From an uncultured Clostridia bacterium (GTDB lineage: Bacteria; Bacillota; Clostridia; Christensenellales; Aristaeellaceae), in contig CAKTXZ010000009.1 of the NCBI GenBank assembly GCA_934632155.1, positions 49,629 through 113,628 of the forward strand: DNA of 64,000 nucleotides. The letters run 5' to 3'. Within the stretch, counting starts at the first letter, position 1. The number at the start of each line of letters is the position of its first letter. A program made the translations under genes and the position numbers. Shown one piece after another: positions 26,172 through 35,870 of the stretch. The notes below the pieces were generated by a model that was not told where the DNA came from, did not search any database, and was given only the letters and a program-made list of their open reading frames with translations.

Positions 26172-28157
26172 TTATACGGATTTATTTTTCCCAATTCCTA
26201 CATGCCTTGCTGCGTGTGCGAGCGTCCGGCGAAGCTTGAAGTATACCGTCGCCAGCGGCGGCACGCAAATCTCGCACGACCATTGCCGCCCCGCACAGGG
26301 AACCGCCTGCGCGCGCACGGGCGAAGCGTTGTACTGGTTGCTGCCGGCGTATTGGATGCGGTCGGTGTTGAAGATCTCCGTCAGCGTGCAGTCGCAGGGC
26401 AGCGCAAGGCGGTATTGCCCGTAAACAACCGGGGTAAAATTTGTTACGCACACAACCGGCGTACATTTGCCCGCCATGCGCATGAAGGCGACCACGCTGC
26501 GCTCCTGATCGTCCACCGCCAGCCATTCAAAGCCCGCCCAGCCGTCGTCCACCCGGTGCAGCGCGGGCAGGGCGCGGTAAAGCCGGTTCATTTCGCGCAC
26601 ACAGGCCTGCATCTGCGGATGCTTGTCGTAGAGCAGCAGGAACCAGTCCAGCTGGTCGTCGTCCTTCCATTCAATGAACTGCGCAAATTCGCCGCCCATG
26701 AACAGCAGCTTTTTCCCCGGATGCGCCATCGTATAGCCGTACAGCGCGCGAAGCCCGGCAAACTTTCGCCAGATATCGCCCGGCTGCTTGTCCAGCATGG
26801 AATGCTTGCCGTGCACCACCTCGTCGTGCGAAAAGGGTAGAATATAGTTTTCGCTAAAGGCGTAGCAGAGCGAAAAGGTCAGCTTATCGTGATGATAGCG
26901 GCGATAGACCGGATCCAGCGCGATATAGGAAAGCATATCGTTCATCCAGCCCATGTTCCACTTAAAGCCGAAGCCCAGCCCGCCCATGCTCGTGGGGCTG
27001 GTGACCATCGGGAAGGCGGTGGATTCCTCGGCGATCATCATCACGCCGGGGCATTCGCGATACACCGTTTCATTCAGGCGGCGCAGGAAGGCGATGGCCT
27101 CGTAGTTCTCGCGTCCGCCGTCGCGGTTGGGCAGCCACTGCCCCTGCTCGCGGCAAAAATCGTGATAGAGCATACAGCTCACCGCGTCGCATCGCAGGCC
27201 GTCGGCATGGAATTCGCGTAGCCAATACAGCGCGTTGGACAAAAGAAAGCTGCACGTTTCGCCCCGCCCGAAATCAAAGAGCATCGTGCCCCACTGCGGC
27301 ATTTCCCCGCGCCGCGGGTCGGCATGCTCATACAGGGGCGTGCCGTCAAAGCGCCGCAGGCCGATCTCATCCCGCGGAAAATGCGCCGGCACCCAATCCA
27401 ATATCACGCCGATCCCCGCGCGATGCAGCCGGTCGATCAGCTCCTTGAGCATTTCGGGCGTTCCGTAGCGCGCGGTGGGCGCATAATACCCCGTCACCTG
27501 ATAGCCCCACGAGCCGTCCAGCGGATGCTCCATCACCGGCAAAAATTCCACGTGCGTATAGGCCATTTTTTTCAGGTACGGAATCAGCCTGTCGGCCAGC
27601 TGCGTATAGGTCAGCAGCTCGCCCGCTTCGCCGCGCCGCCACGAGCCCAAATGCATTTCGTAAATGTTCACCGGGCTGCGGTAAGCGTCCCACGTCCGCC
27701 GGCGCGCCATCCATTCCCGATCGCCCCACGCATAGGACGCATGGTGCAAAAGGCTGGCGTTATGGGGGCGGAGCTCGCCGGCAAAGGCGTAGGGATCGGC
27801 GCGATCATGCCATTGCCCGTCCGCGCCGAGCACGGCGTACTTGTAAGCACGCAGCTTTTCCGCCGCGCCGTCGTAGGCGTATTTTTGCGGGTCGCTTTCG
27901 GGCGTAAACAGCCGCGCGTCCAGCCGTAGCTCCCACGTGCCGTCAAATTGCTTTCGCATCGGATACGCCTCGCGCGCCCAGCCGCAGAATTCGCCCGTCA
28001 CGCATACCTGCCGCGCATTGGGCGCCCAAACGGCGAACTGCCAAAAAAGACGGTCCTGCTCCTGTGTCATGTGCGCGCCCAAATAGCCGTAAGCGCTTTC
28101 CCACGTCCCATCATGAAATGCGTTTCGCTTTTCCGCGTCCGGCGGAGAGTACCACAT
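26172..28157 (-). CDS. glgB: Glycogen branching enzyme GlgB
   Basis: 661 residues. GGGGG lies 10 bases before the ATG. The N-terminal CBM48 region (WAPNARQVCVTGEFCGW) precedes the GH13 barrel, with MEHPLDGSWGYQVTGYYAPT, the nucleophile region DGLRCDAVSCMLYHD, the acid/base region IAEESTAFP and FSHDEVVHGKHSM. The C-terminal beta domain follows. It makes alpha-1,6 branches in glycogen. It is first in the minus-strand glg operon and diverges from the large glucan synthase-like gene across a ~130-base regulatory region. Confidence 0.96.
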   Translation of the reverse strand: MWYSPPDAEKRNAFHDGTWESAYGYLGAHMTQEQDRLFWQFAVWAPNARQVCVTGEFCGWAREAYPMRKQFDGTWELRLDARLFTPESDPQKYAYDGAAEKLRAYKYAVLGADGQWHDRADPYAFAGELRPHNASLLHHASYAWGDREWMARRRTWDAYRSPVNIYEMHLGSWRRGEAGELLTYTQLADRLIPYLKKMAYTHVEFLPVMEHPLDGSWGYQVTGYYAPTARYGTPEMLKELIDRLHRAGIGVILDWVPAHFPRDEIGLRRFDGTPLYEHADPRRGEMPQWGTMLFDFGRGETCSFLLSNALYWLREFHADGLRCDAVSCMLYHDFCREQGQWLPNRDGGRENYEAIAFLRRLNETVYRECPGVMMIAEESTAFPMVTSPTSMGGLGFGFKWNMGWMNDMLSYIALDPVYRRYHHDKLTFSLCYAFSENYILPFSHDEVVHGKHSMLDKQPGDIWRKFAGLRALYGYTMAHPGKKLLFMGGEFAQFIEWKDDDQLDWFLLLYDKHPQMQACVREMNRLYRALPALHRVDDGWAGFEWLAVDDQERSVVAFMRMAGKCTPVVCVTNFTPVVYGQYRLALPCDCTLTEIFNTDRIQYAGSNQYNASPVRAQAVPCAGRQWSCEICVPPLATVYFKLRRTLAHAARHVGIGKNKSV

Positions 28158-28198
28158 CCTTGCTGACCCCCTTTCCGAGTCGGCTTTTTCTGCTTTTG

Positions 28199-28227
28199 AT
28201 TATAGCATGCGCACAATAAAATTTCCA
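28199..28227 (-). promoter_or_regulatory. Promoter of the glg operon
   Basis: On the minus strand an extended -10, TGCTATAAT (TATAAT at 28199-28204), with TGGAAA (28222-28227) 17 bases upstream as a 4/6 -35. It lies about 40 bases upstream of the glgB start, in the divergent intergenic region. Confidence 0.65.
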
Positions 28228-28287
28228 GTTTTTTATTTCCTTTTTCCGTACACAATAACGGAAAACTGATGAAATCGGAGGCTGCTC

Positions 28288-31200
28288 ATGCGTCTTTTTT
28301 CCGTTGCCGATGTCCGTCCGCTGGGCTATGCGCGCCTCGCGCCGCCCCGCGGGCTGCCCAACGCGCTGCGCCGCACGCTGCGCGCCCTTCGCGCCGCGAA
28401 TCGCGACGCGCTTTCGCCCGCCGCCTGCTGCCTTGAGGATAACGCGCCCTTTCTGCTGGACGAATGGGACAGCCTGCGCCGCACGCTGCGCGCCGCGCCC
28501 GCCCTGCCCGCTGTAAACGGCAGGCCGCGCATTCTTCTCGTAGCTGAAAAAATCCGGGATGAAGCGCAGGACGATCTGTCCATGCCCGCCATCGTGCGCA
28601 TCGCGCGCGCCGCGCAGGGGGATTTTCCCTTCACCCAGAGAGAGCTTTCGCTGCTTCGCCCCGCCCTCCAGCGCGCGCTGATGGACAACGTGTTTTCGCT
28701 GGCGGCGCAATGCCGCGCTGAAGCGCGCAGGCTGCGCGACGCCGAAAGCTGGCTGCGCCGCGCCGCGCGCGGGGAAACGCCCGCCCCGCCCCGAAGCGCC
28801 GCCGTAGCCGAGGCGCTGGCGGAACGGCTTGCCGCCGACGGCGGCGCCGCGCTGGACATACCGCCGGAAAACGGAATACCGGCTGAAGCGCTTTTGCGCG
28901 ACGCAGGCGAAAAAAAGGCGGCCAGCGGCATGATGGCCGGGCAGCTGATATCGTCGCTGCGGCGGCTGAACCAGATGTCCTTTGAAAGAATCCTGCGGCG
29001 GCTGGATCCCGTGGAGGCCATTTTACGCGCGGACGCGACCTTCCGCCGCATGGACGCAGCGGGACGGGAACGCTACCGCCGCGCCGCTGCCCGAATCGCC
29101 CGCCGCCTGCGCACGGATGAATGCGCCGTCGCGCGCGCCGTCTGCGCGCTGGCCGACGGGAAAAGCGGCCTTGAGCGCGAGGCCGGTTATTACCTGCTGG
29201 AAAAAAGCGACCAAATCGCCAAGGCGCTGTTTCGGCGCGGCGGCGGCTTTTTAGCGCGCCATCAAACAGGCGCGTTTCTTGCCTGTCTTTACGGCGGCAC
29301 GGCGCTGCTCGCCGCGGCGGCGATGCTTGTCGCGCCATGGCCGCTGCTGCTTCCCGTCGCGCTGTGCGCCTCCGAGCTCGTCCGGCTGCTTGTTTATCGC
29401 GCCGCGCGCCGCCTTTTTCCGGCGCGCGCGCTGCCGCGCATTCAAATTCGGCGGCTGAGCCGCGAGAGGCGAACGCTGGTGGTCGTTCCTACGCTGCTCA
29501 CGTCCCCCAAGCAGGCGCTTCGCATGACGCGCCAGCTTGCGCTGCTGCACGCCGCGCAGCCCGATCCGTATCTGGATTTCATGCTGCTGGGCGATTTTGC
29601 CGACAGTCCGACGCAATCCCTGCCCGCAGATGAGGAAATTCTCGACGCGGCGCGCGCGGGCGTCGCGGCGTTGAACCGGGCACACGACGGCGGCTTTTAT
29701 TATCTGCAGCGCGCGCGGACATGGGACGCGGGGCAAAACGCCTTCACGGGCAAGGAGAGAAAGCGCGGCGCGCTGGAGGCGCTCAACCGGCTGCTCTGCG
29801 GGCGGGAAACGCCCGCCTTTCTCTACGCCTCGTGCGATGTAAACACGCTGCGCCGGCGCTATGCCTATGTCATTACGCTGGACGCGGACACCTTCATGCC
29901 GCCCGGAGCCGCCTATAAGCTCGTGGGCGCGATGGAGCATCCGCTGCAGAAGGGGCGCGTCGCCGTCATTCAGCCGCGCATGGCCGTCGCGGGCGATCGT
30001 GTGAAAACCAACGTGCAGCGCCTTCTGGGCGGCCGGGGCGGCACCGATCCCTACGGCATGGCCGTTCAGGACGTCTATCAGGATGTTTTCGGCCGCGGTT
30101 CCTTTGTCGGCAAGGGCATTTATGCGCCCGAGGCATGGCTAAGCGCGCTGGAAAACCGCCTGCCCGCCGGGCGGCTGCTGAGCCACGACCTGATCGAAGG
30201 CGAATGCGCCGGAAGCATGCTGGCGGAGGATATCGTCCTCTACGACGGCCACCCCATGCGCCTGAGCGGCTGGCAAAAGCGCCTGCACCGCTGGACGCGC
30301 GGCGACTGGCAGCTGCTTCCCTTTCTGTTCGACAGGCGGCTGTCGCTTTTGTCGCGCCATAAAATATGGGATAATCTGCGCCGTTCGCTCGTGCCCGCGG
30401 CGCAGGTCGCGCTTTTGCTGGCGGGCGCGTTCGGCCATCCGGCGCTGCTTCTGCTGGCGCTGCCGTGGCCGCTTCGGGGGCTGGGCGTCCGCCTGACGCT
30501 GCTTCCCGGCAAGGCGCTCACACAGCTGGACGCGGCGCTGCGCGCGCTGTACCGCCAATTCGTCAGCAAAAAAAAGCTGCTGTCATGGGTCACGGCGGCG
30601 CAGGCGGAAAACGGCGACGCGCCCGCCCTGTCCTGCGTGCTCGCACAGCTTGCCGCAGGCGCGGGCATGCTGGTTTGCTCGCTGCTGCCGCAGGGGTTTG
30701 AGCCCGCGGTTTTCATCGGCATACTTTGGACGGCCTCGCCGCTGCTGCTGCGCTATGCGGATGCGCCGACGCAGCGCGAGCCGGGCATGACCGACGCGCA
30801 GAAAACCGCCGTGCGCGCGCTGGCACGGGACACATGGCGCTTTTTTGAGGACTGCGTTACCGAAAAAACGCGCTTTCTTCCGCCCGACAATGTGCAGCTC
30901 GAGCCCGACAAGGGCGCGGCGATGCGTACATCGCCCACCAATATCGGGCTGTATCTGCTCTCCTGCTGCGCCGCGCGGGAGCTTGGCCTGATTACAACCC
31001 GCGACATGGCCGTCCGCCTTTCGCGGACGCTTGGCGCGCTTTCGTCGCTGCGGCGCTGGCGCGGACATTGCTATAACTGGTATGACCTTGAAACGCTCGA
31101 GCCGCTTCCGCCGCGCTTTGTTTCCACGGTGGATTCGGGCAATCTGCGCGCCTGCCTGATCGCCTGCGCGCAGCTTTGCCGTCAGCGGCTGGCCGAAATG

Positions 31201-34200
31201 CCGCAGGAATATCTGCCGCTGCCCGCGCAAATGGACGCGTTGGCCGCGCAAATGGATTTTTCGCCGCTCTACGACCGGGGAGCCGGGCTGTTTTACGTGG
31301 GGCTGGACGCCGAAAGCGAAAAGCCTACCGGCGCGCATTACGATCTGATGGCCAGCGAAGCGCGCATGGCGTCGTTTCTGGCCGTCGCTTCGGGGCAGGC
31401 GCCCCGGCGGCATTGGGCGCGGCTGGGCCGCAGAACCGTACGCGCGGGCGGCGGCCCGGCGCTGCTTTCTTGGGGCGGCACGCTGTTTGAATACCTGATG
31501 CCGGCGCTGCTCATGCCGCTCTCTCCCGGCACGCTGCTGCGTGAAAGCTGTCTGAACGCCTGCCGGGCGCAGATGCTGGCCGCCGGCGGCCGTCCCTTCG
31601 GCGTGAGCGAAAGCGGCTATTACGCCTTTGACCCGGAGCTGAACTACCGCTACCGCGCCTTCGGCTTGCCGCTGCTGGCGCTGTCCGCCGAAACGGGCGG
31701 CGACGTGGTCGCGCCCTATGCGTCGATGCTGGCGCTGCCCTTCTATCCCCGCGCATGCGCGGAAAACTATCTGCGGATGCGCCGTCTGGGCTGGACGGAC
31801 GCGCACGGCCTTTACGAGGCGGCGGATTACGGCGCGGGCGAAAGGAATCGGGCGCCGCGCTTGGTTAAAAGCCACATGGCGCATCATCAGGGCATGATTC
31901 TGTGCGCCGTCTGCAATGCGCTGACGGATTTTTCGCTCGTGCGCGCCTTTATGGCGCCGCCGTGGATTCAGGCCTACGCCTATCTGCTCTGCGAGCCCGC
32001 GCCCACGCGCGCCGGCCGCCGCCGTACGCTGCCCCCGCCGCCCCGGGAAACGCAGGAATCCGGCCGGCAATGGAAAATCGCCGCGCAGGATATGCCGCCG
32101 GACACGCAGCTGCTCTTTGGCAACGGCACCACCTGGGCGCTCACGGCGCACGGCATGGGCTACCTGAAGCACAGCGGCATGATGATTACGCGCTTCTGGG
32201 AAACGCTGCAGATCCCCGCCGGACCGCAGTTTTTCATTCGCCGGGAGGATACGGGCGACGTATGGCGCATGGGCGAGCGCGACAAGGCGATCATGACCGA
32301 GGGCGGCATGCGCTTTGAACGTGAAAACGACGACTGCGCGCTGCAATGGCGCTGCGCCGTCGATCCGCTCAGCGGCTGGGCCGTCGCCGCGCTGCGGGTG
32401 GAAAACAAGCGTCCGGACACGCTGACGCTCTCCGCCATATCCTATCTGGAAATCGCGCAGGGCGCGCTTTCGGACGACCTGAGCCACCCCAACTTCCGTG
32501 ACCTTTCCGTACGCGTGGAGGAATGGGATGGTGCGCAGGGGCTGCTCAGCCGCCGCCTGCCGCGAAGCGCCCGGGACGAAACGCCGCTGATTCTGCACGC
32601 AGTTATCGGCGACGTGGCCGCGCTGCGGCGGCAGGGCGACCGGCGGCTGTTTCTCGGCGACGGCGACGCGGCGCACCCGGCGCAGGCGGCCCTGCCTGCG
32701 GACGCGTGCGCCTATCGCATCGGCGATGTGATCGCCCCCTGCCTGTCGCTGCGCGCGGAGATGCGTCTGCCCGCCAAGGGGCGCGCGCAGCTGTATTTCA
32801 TCACCGCCGTTCGGGATCGTCCGCCCGAGCCGCCGCTGCTTTCGCAGGCCAAGAGCGCCCTTGCGCTGGCCGCCACGCAGGCGCAGATGACGCTGCGGTT
32901 TCTGGGCATGGACGAAAGCACGCTCTCCCTTTGCCAGCAGCTGGCGGGCGCGCTCCTCTATCACCATCAGGCGCACCAGCTATGCCTGCCGTCCGCGCCG
33001 CCGGACGCGCTGTGGCGGCTGGGCGTTTCGGGCGAATTGCCGGTGCTGCTGCTCCTGATGACGAATGATTGCGACAAAGCGTCGCTGCGGCTGCTGCTTC
33101 GCTGCCATGCGTGGATGCGGCTGCAGGGCGTATGGGTGGATTTTGTCATTCTCTGCCCCGGCGAGACGGGCTATTTCAACGCCGCGCGGGACATGGCCGC
33201 CGCCATGATCGCCGCGTCCCCCGCGCGCGACTGGCAGGGCATTCCGGGCGGCGTGCATCTTTCCGTCGCCTCTCCGGAGGAGGCGGAGGGCGCGCGGCTG
33301 CTCGCCCGCGTCACGCTCCGCGGCGGCACGCCGATCAAGGGGCAGCTTGCCGCCCTGCGCCGCATCGCCTTGCCCCTGCAAACGGATAACACGCTTCCGC
33401 TTCCCATCACGCCGCCGGCGCTCAGCATTGAAAACGGTTACGGCGGCTTTACGGACGAGGGCGACTATATCATCACGCGGCGGCCGCCGGCGCCGTGGCA
33501 TCTTTTGCTCTGCAACGAGCTTTTCGGCACGTTGCTAAGCGACCGCGGCGTGCTGCAAAGCTACTACGTCAACAGCCGCCTCGGACGGCTGACGCGCCCC
33601 GCGCCCGACGTGCACGCCGCCTTTCGGAGCGAGGAAATGCTGCTGCGCACCGAAAGCGGCGCATGCGCGTCGACCATGGGCGGCACGATACGCTTTTCAC
33701 CCGGCGAGGCGGCCTGCGACGGCTATCTGGACGGCGTCTATTTTACGCTGTCCGTCTTTACGCATCCCGTGCTTCCGCTGGGCGTACGCCTGCTGACCCT
33801 GCGCGCCGAAGGGCAAAAACGTCTTCGGCTCCTTTGGCGCGTTCGCTTTGACATGGGCGAGCGCCCGGAAAGCACGCGCTACGAAACGGACGGCGCGATG
33901 GGCTTCGCGCGCTGCGGCGACATGCCCGGCGTTGCCTTCGGCTGCCTGCACGGCGCGTCGAGCGCGACGGATTTCGATCATGCGCTCGTTTCATGGCAGA
34001 TGGACGAGCCGCTCGCGCCGCATGCCGCCAAAACGCTCGCCTGCCTGATCGGCTTTGCGCCGGACAAGGCGGCGGCGCGTGAAATGGCGCGGCGAGCGGA
34101 GGAGGAGGGCTCGGCGGCGCTGCGGGAAACGCGGCGGCAATGGGCGGCGCGGCTGGACGGCCTGCGCCTGTTTACAGCCGATCAATCGTGGCGATGGATG

Positions 34201-35601
34201 CTGCGCTGGCTGCCCTATCAGGCGTGGACGGCGCGGCTGCTGGCGCGCATGGGGCCTTATCAGGCGGGCGGCGCTTACGGCTTTCGCGACCAATTGCAGG
34301 ACGTGCTGTGCCTGATGCACACCGCGCCGGACGTGGCGCGCGCGCACATTTTGCTTTGCGCCGCGCATCAATATGAGGAGGGCGACGTGCAGCACTGGTG
34401 GCACGCGCCCCGGCGCGGGGTGCGCACGCGCATCAGCGACGACAAGCTGTTTCTGCCCTTCCTGACGGCCGTCTACGTGCAAATCACCGGGGACGAAAGC
34501 ATCCTGCAGGCGCGCGCGCCCTACCTTTCCTCGCCGCCGCTTGCGCCGGATGAGGGCGACCGTTACGAGGAGCCGGACGAGACGGACCGCGCCGAGCCGC
34601 TGCTTTGCCACTGCCTGCGCGCGATTGACAGCGTGGCGCTGGGGCGGCACGGCTTGCCGCTCATGGGCGGCGGCGACTGGAACGACGGCATGAACCGGCT
34701 GGGCGGCAAGAACGGCGAAAGCGTATGGCTGGGCTTTTTCCTTTGCTGGACGCTCCGGCTCTTTGCGCCGCTGTGCGCCGCGCCGGAAAAGGAACGGCTG
34801 GACGCGCTGCGCCGCGCGCTGCTGGACGCTGCGGAGGCTGCATGGGCGGATGGCTGGTACCTGCGCGCATGGGCGGACGACGGCCGTCCCGTAGGCGGCC
34901 CGGCTACCGACCCGCCGCGTATCGACCTGATCAGCCAATGCTTCGCCGTGTTCGCCGGCGCGCCGCGGCAGCGCGCGCGCGAAGCGGTGCTGGCGGCGTA
35001 TTCGCGCCTGTACGACCGAGAAGCCGGCGTCGTGAAGCTGCTGGACCCGCCCTTTACGCCCGAGGAGGGCGCGGGCTACATCGGCGCATACCTGCCGGGC
35101 GTCCGCGAAAACGGCGGGCAGTACACGCACGCCGTGCCGTGGCTTGTGCTGGCGCTGTGCGATCTGGGGGAAAACGCCCGCGCATGGGAAATTGCCGAAG
35201 CGATTCTGCCGCCGCGTCACAGCGACGTCAAGGCGCGCGCCGACGTGTACCAATTGGAGCCCTATGTGCTCTGCGGCGACGTATCGGCGGGGCAAAATAT
35301 GGGACGAGGCGGCTGGAGCTGGTATACCGGCAGCGCGGCATGGCTGTATTTCGTGACGGTCACGCGCCTCTTGGGCTTTGAAAAGCGCGGCGACCGGGCG
35401 CGGCTCGCGCCTTGCCCGCATCCCAACGGCGAGGAATACACGCTGGTCTACCGCTTCGGCGGCGCAAGCTACCATTTCACCGCCGCCGCGGACGCGCTCT
35501 TTCCCACGCTCGACGGCGAAAAGCTGCCGCAGGACGGCTTTGTTTCATTAATAGACGACGGGCGCACGCACGAGGCGCGCTACCCGCTCAGGGCAAACTA
35601 A
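28288..35601 (+). CDS. Cyclic beta-1,2-glucan synthase-like protein (GT84 plus GH94), NdvB-type
   Basis: 2437 residues, ATG with GGAG 8 bases upstream. An N-terminal helical domain is followed by a membrane segment near residues 330-370. The GT84 glycosyltransferase has LDADT at 531-535 and a QxxRW-like RLHRWTRGDW near 665. Further membrane helices occur at ~705-810, then a glycoamylase-like domain (GHCYNWYDLETLEPLPPRFV to LVKSHMAHHQGM, about 880-1195) and a long GH94 phosphorylase region with the catalytic MGGGDWNDGMN near 2126-2136. Proteobacterial NdvB/Cgs (~2800 residues) makes cyclic beta-1,2-glucans. A membrane-bound beta-1,2-glucan synthase is likely here; cyclisation is inferred. Confidence 0.88.
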   Translation: MRLFSVADVRPLGYARLAPPRGLPNALRRTLRALRAANRDALSPAACCLEDNAPFLLDEWDSLRRTLRAAPALPAVNGRPRILLVAEKIRDEAQDDLSMPAIVRIARAAQGDFPFTQRELSLLRPALQRALMDNVFSLAAQCRAEARRLRDAESWLRRAARGETPAPPRSAAVAEALAERLAADGGAALDIPPENGIPAEALLRDAGEKKAASGMMAGQLISSLRRLNQMSFERILRRLDPVEAILRADATFRRMDAAGRERYRRAAARIARRLRTDECAVARAVCALADGKSGLEREAGYYLLEKSDQIAKALFRRGGGFLARHQTGAFLACLYGGTALLAAAAMLVAPWPLLLPVALCASELVRLLVYRAARRLFPARALPRIQIRRLSRERRTLVVVPTLLTSPKQALRMTRQLALLHAAQPDPYLDFMLLGDFADSPTQSLPADEEILDAARAGVAALNRAHDGGFYYLQRARTWDAGQNAFTGKERKRGALEALNRLLCGRETPAFLYASCDVNTLRRRYAYVITLDADTFMPPGAAYKLVGAMEHPLQKGRVAVIQPRMAVAGDRVKTNVQRLLGGRGGTDPYGMAVQDVYQDVFGRGSFVGKGIYAPEAWLSALENRLPAGRLLSHDLIEGECAGSMLAEDIVLYDGHPMRLSGWQKRLHRWTRGDWQLLPFLFDRRLSLLSRHKIWDNLRRSLVPAAQVALLLAGAFGHPALLLLALPWPLRGLGVRLTLLPGKALTQLDAALRALYRQFVSKKKLLSWVTAAQAENGDAPALSCVLAQLAAGAGMLVCSLLPQGFEPAVFIGILWTASPLLLRYADAPTQREPGMTDAQKTAVRALARDTWRFFEDCVTEKTRFLPPDNVQLEPDKGAAMRTSPTNIGLYLLSCCAARELGLITTRDMAVRLSRTLGALSSLRRWRGHCYNWYDLETLEPLPPRFVSTVDSGNLRACLIACAQLCRQRLAEMPQEYLPLPAQMDALAAQMDFSPLYDRGAGLFYVGLDAESEKPTGAHYDLMASEARMASFLAVASGQAPRRHWARLGRRTVRAGGGPALLSWGGTLFEYLMPALLMPLSPGTLLRESCLNACRAQMLAAGGRPFGVSESGYYAFDPELNYRYRAFGLPLLALSAETGGDVVAPYASMLALPFYPRACAENYLRMRRLGWTDAHGLYEAADYGAGERNRAPRLVKSHMAHHQGMILCAVCNALTDFSLVRAFMAPPWIQAYAYLLCEPAPTRAGRRRTLPPPPRETQESGRQWKIAAQDMPPDTQLLFGNGTTWALTAHGMGYLKHSGMMITRFWETLQIPAGPQFFIRREDTGDVWRMGERDKAIMTEGGMRFERENDDCALQWRCAVDPLSGWAVAALRVENKRPDTLTLSAISYLEIAQGALSDDLSHPNFRDLSVRVEEWDGAQGLLSRRLPRSARDETPLILHAVIGDVAALRRQGDRRLFLGDGDAAHPAQAALPADACAYRIGDVIAPCLSLRAEMRLPAKGRAQLYFITAVRDRPPEPPLLSQAKSALALAATQAQMTLRFLGMDESTLSLCQQLAGALLYHHQAHQLCLPSAPPDALWRLGVSGELPVLLLLMTNDCDKASLRLLLRCHAWMRLQGVWVDFVILCPGETGYFNAARDMAAAMIAASPARDWQGIPGGVHLSVASPEEAEGARLLARVTLRGGTPIKGQLAALRRIALPLQTDNTLPLPITPPALSIENGYGGFTDEGDYIITRRPPAPWHLLLCNELFGTLLSDRGVLQSYYVNSRLGRLTRPAPDVHAAFRSEEMLLRTESGACASTMGGTIRFSPGEAACDGYLDGVYFTLSVFTHPVLPLGVRLLTLRAEGQKRLRLLWRVRFDMGERPESTRYETDGAMGFARCGDMPGVAFGCLHGASSATDFDHALVSWQMDEPLAPHAAKTLACLIGFAPDKAAAREMARRAEEEGSAALRETRRQWAARLDGLRLFTADQSWRWMLRWLPYQAWTARLLARMGPYQAGGAYGFRDQLQDVLCLMHTAPDVARAHILLCAAHQYEEGDVQHWWHAPRRGVRTRISDDKLFLPFLTAVYVQITGDESILQARAPYLSSPPLAPDEGDRYEEPDETDRAEPLLCHCLRAIDSVALGRHGLPLMGGGDWNDGMNRLGGKNGESVWLGFFLCWTLRLFAPLCAAPEKERLDALRRALLDAAEAAWADGWYLRAWADDGRPVGGPATDPPRIDLISQCFAVFAGAPRQRAREAVLAAYSRLYDREAGVVKLLDPPFTPEEGAGYIGAYLPGVRENGGQYTHAVPWLVLALCDLGENARAWEIAEAILPPRHSDVKARADVYQLEPYVLCGDVSAGQNMGRGGWSWYTGSAAWLYFVTVTRLLGFEKRGDRARLAPCPHPNGEEYTLVYRFGGASYHFTAAADALFPTLDGEKLPQDGFVSLIDDGRTHEARYPLRAN

Positions 35602-35870
35602 CGCGCGCCGCCGAAATGAAGCGGCCGCGCCTGCGAGCGTCTGTTCCTGAAATTCCAGAACGAAAGGCAAGGCTTAGCCGGCGAAAGCGCGCGCCGATAC
35701 ATGAAAAGCAAGCCCGGTCGCCCCTGCTCTTCAGGCCGGCGGCGGACGCGCGCTGAAAAGGCTTCGCATTCCCCCGTCAAAACTTTCCCGCGCGTTGCAG
35801 GAAAACGGAAAGACGCGGCGTATGTTTGTAAAGCTGCGCCTTTTTAAGGGCGCGCAGGAGGATATGCTTC

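Noticed and set aside
30583..32976. Open frame of 797 codons antisense to the glucan synthase-like gene
   Set aside because: High GC keeps antisense frames open. It is rich in Arg/Ala/Gly/His, has no ribosome site, and the sense frame has clear domains.
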